Assembly (NCBI GenBank): GCA_937876245.1
Contig: CALEGP010000031.1
Span: forward strand, 1 to 48,299
DNA: 48,299 nucleotides
Source of the DNA: an uncultured Actinomycetes bacterium
Lineage (GTDB): Bacteria; Actinomycetota; Actinomycetes; Nanopelagicales; Nanopelagicaceae
Reading direction: 5' to 3'
Shown here: in pieces, positions 44,204 through 48,299 of the stretch
Layout of the letters: each line of letters opens with the position of its first letter
How positions within the stretch are numbered: the stretch's first letter is position 1
Translations under genes and position numbers: made by a program
Notes under the pieces: model-generated
Database searches by the model: none
What the model was told of the DNA's origin: nothing
Seen by the model: the letters and a program-made list of their open reading frames with translations, nothing else

Positions 44204-45474
44204 CGACCAGTTCCCCCATAGACAACAGCTTCAATTTGTGAGGCATCTAAATCAAAAGCGGTATGAGCTGCCCGAACTCCCTTTTCTAGATCTGAAGCGC
44301 GGCAAACAATGGAAATACGTATTTCAGAAGTTGAAATCATTTCGATATTTACGCCAGCTTCGGCAAGGCAAGCAAAGAAAGTTGCGGTGACTCCTGGATG
44401 TGAGCGCATCCCAGCACCAATTAAGGAAAGTTTACCAATTTGATCATCGTATTGAATTGATTGAAATCCAACTTCACCTTGGATGCGCCGCAATATTGCT
44501 GTTGCTGATGCGCCTTCAGTCATTGGTGACGTGAAAGAAATATCGGTGAGCCCTGTTGAAGCGGCAGAAACATTTTGCACAATCATGTCGATGTTGATGT
44601 CAGCGTCGGCGATTGATTGAAAGATGCGGGCTGCCATACCGGTTCGGTCTGGAACGCCAACCACAGTTATTTTTGCCTCGCTCTTATCATGGGCGATGCC
44701 CGCGATTATTGCCTGTTCCATATCGGCTCCTCCTTCAGGATGATCTCGTACCACCCATGTTCCTTCGTTATTTGAAAATGATGAACGTACATGAATTGGC
44801 ATGTCATATCTTTTGGCGTACTCAACACATCGAAGGTGCAAAACTTTTGCTCCCGAAGCCGCGAGTTCTAGCATTTCATCGTATGTGACGGTTTTTAATT
44901 TTGTCGCTGCTGGAACCACTCGTGGGTCAGCTGTAAAAATTCCGTCGACATCTGTGTAAATTTCACAAACATCTGCCTCGAGCGCTGCGGCAAGTGCAAC
45001 AGCAGTTGTGTCAGATCCGCCGCGGCCAAGAGTTGTTACATCCTTAGTATCTTGGCTAACTCCTTGGAAGCCGGCAACAATTGCAATTGCGCCTTCCTCT
45101 AGCGCCTCGGTAATTCTTGATGGCGTTACATCGATAATTCGAGCACGGCCATGGGTTGAAGTTGTTATAACGCCAGCTTGTGAACCCGTGAAAGATCGCG
45201 CTTCGTTGCCTAAGTTTCCGATCGCCATTGCGAGAAGGGCCATTGAAATTCGCTCACCTGCGGTAAGTAGCATGTCGAGTTCGCGACCATCTGGCATCGG
45301 TGATACTTGATTAGCGAGATCCATTAATTCATCAGTGGTATCTCCCATTGCCGAAACAACGACAACCACTTGGTGGCCAGCACGTTTAGTGGCCACAATG
45401 CGGTTGGCGACTCGCTTAAGCCCTTCGGCATCAGCAACGGATGAGCCGCCGTATTTCTGGACAATTAGCCCCAT
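44200..45474 (-). CDS. lysC: Aspartate kinase
   Basis: The 424-aa enzyme phosphorylates aspartate. Marks: [19 protein letters not shown] at the N-terminus, [32 protein letters not shown], and two C-terminal ACT domains (about 265-420) containing the regulatory lysine/threonine site. The frame is open to 45537, but the ATG at 45474 has GGAG 7 bases upstream and gives the normal start. In actinobacteria the gene often also makes a shorter beta subunit from an internal start; I did not fix one here. It is coupled to asd. Confidence 0.95.
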   Translation of the reverse strand: MGLIVQKYGGSSVADAEGLKRVANRIVATKRAGHQVVVVVSAMGDTTDELMDLANQVSPMPDGRELDMLLTAGERISMALLAMAIGNLGNEARSFTGSQAGVITTSTHGRARIIDVTPSRITEALEEGAIAIVAGFQGVSQDTKDVTTLGRGGSDTTAVALAAALEADVCEIYTDVDGIFTADPRVVPAATKLKTVTYDEMLELAASGAKVLHLRCVEYAKRYDMPIHVRSSFSNNEGTWVVRDHPEGGADMEQAIIAGIAHDKSEAKITVVGVPDRTGMAARIFQSIADADINIDMIVQNVSAASTGLTDISFTSPMTEGASATAILRRIQGEVGFQSIQYDDQIGKLSLIGAGMRSHPGVTATFFACLAEAGVNIEMISTSEIRISIVCRASDLEKGVRAAHTAFDLDASQIEAVVYGGTGR

Positions 45475-45622
45475 TAGTGACTCCGCCCATAAATCTGTTG
45501 AAAGACCATGGGATAAATATCCACCATAACTTTGCATTGGTGAAAGTAACTTTTGGTTTATCTCAAATAATGATACTTACCAGCGTGTCGAATAGTGAGA
45601 CAAATCTGGTTTTGCAATTATT

Positions 45623-46222
45623 TTAACTATCTAGCGTTCTTCGCCCTTCAAATGCCCGACCAAGTGTTATTTCATCGGCATATTCCAAATCCCCGCCAAC
45701 TGGCAAACCCGAAGCTAATCTGCTGACCTTCATCCCAAGCGGTTTTAATGCCCTGGCTAAATAAGCTGCGGTTGCTTCACCTTCAAGGTTTGGGTCGGTC
45801 GCAATAATGATCTCTTGAATTTCGGTTGAGGCCAGCCGAACCATAAGTTCGCGAATTCGCAGATTTTCTGGACCAATGCCATCGATTGGCGAAATTGCGC
45901 CACCAAGCACATGGTACTTACCGCGAAATTCTCGAGTCTTCTCAATTGAAATGACATCTTTACTCTCTTCAACAACACAGATCGCTGTTTGGTCACGACG
46001 TGGATCGCGACAGATTCGACATAGCTCTTCCTCTGTAATATTTCCGCACTCGGTACAAAACTTAACTCGCTCTTTCACGGTTCGCAGTGCATCAGTAAGG
46101 CGAGAAATATCTACTCGCTCAGATTGAATAATATGGAAAGCAATCCGTTGTGCAGACTTTGGCCCAATGCCCGGTAGGCGCCCAAGTTCATCGATTAGGT
46201 CCTGAATGGCTCCCTCATACAT
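45623..46222 (-). CDS. recR: Recombination protein RecR
   Basis: The 199-aa protein is the ring-forming RecR of the RecFOR gap-repair route. It has a helix-hairpin-helix ([19 protein letters not shown]), a Cys4 zinc finger ([19 protein letters not shown]) and a Toprim domain ([14 protein letters not shown], with [12 protein letters not shown]). It starts 6 bases after the dnaX stop, the common dnaX-recR pairing. YbaB, often between them, is absent here. Confidence 0.97.
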   Translation of the reverse strand: MYEGAIQDLIDELGRLPGIGPKSAQRIAFHIIQSERVDISRLTDALRTVKERVKFCTECGNITEEELCRICRDPRRDQTAICVVEESKDVISIEKTREFRGKYHVLGGAISPIDGIGPENLRIRELMVRLASTEIQEIIIATDPNLEGEATAAYLARALKPLGMKVSRLASGLPVGGDLEYADEITLGRAFEGRRTLDS

Positions 46223-46228
46223 GCGTGA

Positions 46229-47974
46229 TTACTCCTTATTAGTTTCGCTAATAATTTGTGCACCAAGTTCGCGCATCAAAAGTTCTTGACCTGATAATTG
46301 ATCCGCATCGCTCGGATCTTCTGCTACCCGGAAAGAGGGCGCTGAAGTATTCGCGGTTGCATCAACGACACATTCAATTTTTAAATCTAACCCCGTTACA
46401 TCAATGAATGCGCTACGTAAAATTTCATCGCTGCCAGAACGAATAAATGAATCGCGGGCCCCGGCATTGACAATGCCAATGGTGATCGCTTTATCATCTA
46501 CAGCCAGAACGTGTGCGCTGGAACTGAGAAGAGACCAGGTAAGTCTGCGCCGCTTCTTAACATTTTCAATTATCTCTGGCCAAAATCTGCGCAACGCTGC
46601 GGCATCAATCGGCCCAGTTGGCTTATTGGCACTTGGCGTAGGAGCTGCAGCACGAATCGGAGCTTTAACTTCTTCTTTTACTTCGGCAGGGTCTTTCTTG
46701 CCCACTTCAGATTTAGCTACCTGTTTTGTTTCAAGTTTGGTTTCAGGTTTTGTTTTATTTACAACCGTGTTCTGTTTTGCCGCTGGCTGGGTAGTAGCAA
46801 GTGGCGCTCCAGAATTACTAATGTCTTGCACGCGCTCTAATCTTTCAATTCTCGAAATTAAACTTACATCATCTCCGCCAGGCAAAAGTATGCGCCCACA
46901 AATGAGTTCAAGCATTAGCCTAGGTGCTGTAGCGCCCCGCATTTGAGTTAATCCTGCTGCGACAATATCAGCGCTTCTAATTAGATTTGCAGTGCCAATT
47001 AGCGTGGCCTGGGTGCCCATTCGTTGTAATTGATCTTCTGGAATCTCGCGCAATATTTGGCTAGCGCTCTCTTCAACAGCTCCGACAATAATTAAATCTC
47101 GAAGTCGTTCTAAGAAATCTTGGGTAAAACGTCGAGGGTCATGTCCTGATTCGATTACTCGATCAATCGCTTTGAATAGCGTTCCACCATCACGGGCTGC
47201 TATTGCATCAATAGCTTCGTCTAGTAAGGCGCCGTCGGTGTATCCCAATAATTGAATTGCAATTTCATAGGTAACACCTTCTTTGCCAGCACCTGCAAGT
47301 AGTTGACCAAGCACTGATAACGCATCTCGAACCGAACCACCAGATGCTCTAACTACTAATGGGATTACACCTTTTGCAACTTTAACGCCTTCAGAAGCAC
47401 AAACTTTTTCCAAGTGTGTTGCTAAGACCCCAGGTGGAACTAAACGAAAGGGATAGTGGTGGGTGCGAGATCTAATTGTAGAAATTAATTTTTCGGGTTC
47501 AGTTGTTGCAAAAATAAATAACACATGAGGTGGTGGTTCTTCAACAACTTTTAATAGGGCATTTGCCGCTCCCGGCCCAAGTTGGTGTGCTTCATCGATT
47601 ATGTAAATTTTGTAACGCGAATTTACTGGTGCAAAAAAAGCTTTATCGCGTAATTCGCGAGCATCGTCAACTAGCCCATGAGTTGCGGCATCCAATTCAA
47701 TAACATCAAGTGACCCGGGGCCATTAGCAACTAAATCTTTACATGATTGGCATTCACCGCAAGGATCTGGAGTTGGTCCTTTTTCGCAGTTTAGTGATCT
47801 AGCCATAATGCGAGCGCTTGAAGTTTTTCCGCAACCGCGTGGTCCCGAGAATAAATATGCGTGATGAATTTTTCCAGATTCGAGTGCATTTGAAAGTGGT
47901 TCAGTAACGTGCTCTTGTCCGATAACTCCGCTAAAAGTTGATGGGCGATATTTACGATATAAAGCTAGTGACAC
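46229..47974 (-). CDS. dnaX: DNA polymerase III subunit gamma/tau
   Basis: The 581-aa clamp-loader ATPase has a Walker A loop SGPRGCGKTSSA (about 43-54) and zinc cysteines at 63, 72, 75 and 78 (LNCEKGPTPDPCGECQSC). It also has Walker B YIIDEAHQLG and sensor FATTEPEKL with the SRC-type stretch. After residue about 380 a Lys/Glu/Ala/Pro-rich tether (KTKPETKLETKQVAKSEVG) leads to a folded C-terminal tau part that would contact the polymerase. The start is GTG at 47974. I see no obvious A-rich programmed frameshift site. Confidence 0.95.
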   Translation of the reverse strand: MSLALYRKYRPSTFSGVIGQEHVTEPLSNALESGKIHHAYLFSGPRGCGKTSSARIMARSLNCEKGPTPDPCGECQSCKDLVANGPGSLDVIELDAATHGLVDDARELRDKAFFAPVNSRYKIYIIDEAHQLGPGAANALLKVVEEPPPHVLFIFATTEPEKLISTIRSRTHHYPFRLVPPGVLATHLEKVCASEGVKVAKGVIPLVVRASGGSVRDALSVLGQLLAGAGKEGVTYEIAIQLLGYTDGALLDEAIDAIAARDGGTLFKAIDRVIESGHDPRRFTQDFLERLRDLIIVGAVEESASQILREIPEDQLQRMGTQATLIGTANLIRSADIVAAGLTQMRGATAPRLMLELICGRILLPGGDDVSLISRIERLERVQDISNSGAPLATTQPAAKQNTVVNKTKPETKLETKQVAKSEVGKKDPAEVKEEVKAPIRAAAPTPSANKPTGPIDAAALRRFWPEIIENVKKRRRLTWSLLSSSAHVLAVDDKAITIGIVNAGARDSFIRSGSDEILRSAFIDVTGLDLKIECVVDATANTSAPSFRVAEDPSDADQLSGQELLMRELGAQIISETNKE

Positions 47975-48043
47975 TGAGCGCCCTCTCCACTTGTCGTTCC
48001 TTTTCTTAAATGATCTGTAATTCCCGTCAGTTCCTAAAATTTA

Positions 48044-48134
48044 GGACCCTTCGCGCACCCGCTAGAGCGGACCTACCCTTGCTGCCTTCCAGCCCTGGGG
48101 GAGTTCAGTACGGTGGCGCCGCACGAAGGATCTG
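48044..48134 (-). ncRNA. ffs: Small SRP RNA (4.5S type)
   Basis: Read on the minus strand this gives the SRP core CTGAACTCCCCCAGGGCTGG, then AAGGCAGCAAGGGTAG, the conserved Ffh-binding helix 8 with its GNAR-type tetraloop region. The ends GATCCTTCG and CGAAGGGTC pair to close the stem. It is the short bacterial form without an Alu domain. Limits are estimated from the pairing and may be off by a few bases. Its mate, Ffh, is not in the window. Confidence 0.9.
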
Positions 48135-48176
48135 TGGGTAATCATAGTTATTGCAGCCGATAGGCTCACCCCCTCG

Positions 48177-48261
48177 GGAGGATTCGCATAGCGGCCGAGT
48201 GCGCACGCTTGGAAAGCGTGTATAGGGCAACCTATCGAGGGTTCAAATCCCTCATCCTCCG
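48177..48261 (+). tRNA. tRNA-Ser (anticodon GGA)
   Basis: An 85-base tRNA with long variable arm: acceptor GGAGGAT/ATCCTCC, anticodon stem ACGCT/AGCGT around TGGAAA (GGA), T loop GGTTCAAATCC and discriminator G. The bases CCA follow directly (48262-48264). In mycobacteria too, a tRNA-Ser gene lies beside dnaX. Confidence 0.95.
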
Positions 48262-48299
48262 CCAGATTTACTTACTCTATGGATAACCAAGAGGGCTTG

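Noticed and set aside
47630-47645. Run of seven T on the dnaX coding strand as a programmed frameshift site
   Set aside because: It lies in the conserved ATPase part (KAFFAPVN), too early for a gamma/tau switch, and there is no stimulatory structure nearby.

Overview
The window reads as a stretch of a low-GC actinobacterial chromosome. The evidence is the set of actinobacteria-type families (BldC, DUF3073, DUF5302, a GlxR-type Crp, a purS-purQ-purL purine block with an SCP2-like gene inside it) at only moderate GC, with many ATGA or TAATG gene couplings and short spacers. This compactness resembles the streamlined freshwater acI lineage (Nanopelagicales), but that placement is an inference; no 16S gene is present.

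Layout. 1-4354: the 5' part of a sigma factor fused to a membrane anchor and an outside domain, a VapBC toxin-antitoxin cassette lying between two ~80-bp direct repeats together with a 59-bp gene remnant, and a secreted Ig-repeat protein. 4418-12457: cyclopropane fatty acid synthase, a UPF0126 transporter coupled to a divergent SHMT-like enzyme, a 37-aa Cys protein divergent from an MFS transporter across a CsoR/CstR-type box, and an AraC regulator next to an SDR and a flavin monooxygenase. 12621-15562: tRNA-Lys, apt, tsaC/Sua5, a SIMPL protein and tRNAs Glu, Asp and Phe. 15610-18176: a WecA-type transferase and four small or unknown actinobacterial genes. 18229-30074: eleven same-strand genes (fbaA-purA-purD-purB-purC-purS-purQ-purL-SCP2-purF-purM), almost all touching or overlapping; they cover de novo purine synthesis from PRPP except the purN, purK/E and purH steps, plus the branch to AMP.

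30494-48299: a block whose order matches the mycobacterial acs - marP - TlpA - nth - crp - RidA - metallophosphoesterase - asd - ask - recR - dnaX - tRNA-Ser segment, with several genes missing. Between acs and the CvpA/nth end lies a sulfide/persulfide locus: a CstR-like repressor, a rhodanese lipoprotein, a CoA-disulfide/polysulfide reductase with a rhodanese domain, a second Cys microprotein, a DUF2202 secreted protein and a sulfide:quinone oxidoreductase-like flavoprotein.

The most interesting theme is a probable CstR-type regulon. Perfect or near-perfect ATACCC-GGGTAT palindromes occur at 35005-35020 and 7705-7724, 27 kb apart, each between divergent genes. Each of the two linked loci carries one member of the same tiny Cys-rich protein family. 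A second theme is the VapBC cassette: its flanking repeats and abutting gene remnant look like the footprint of an insertion or a recombination event.
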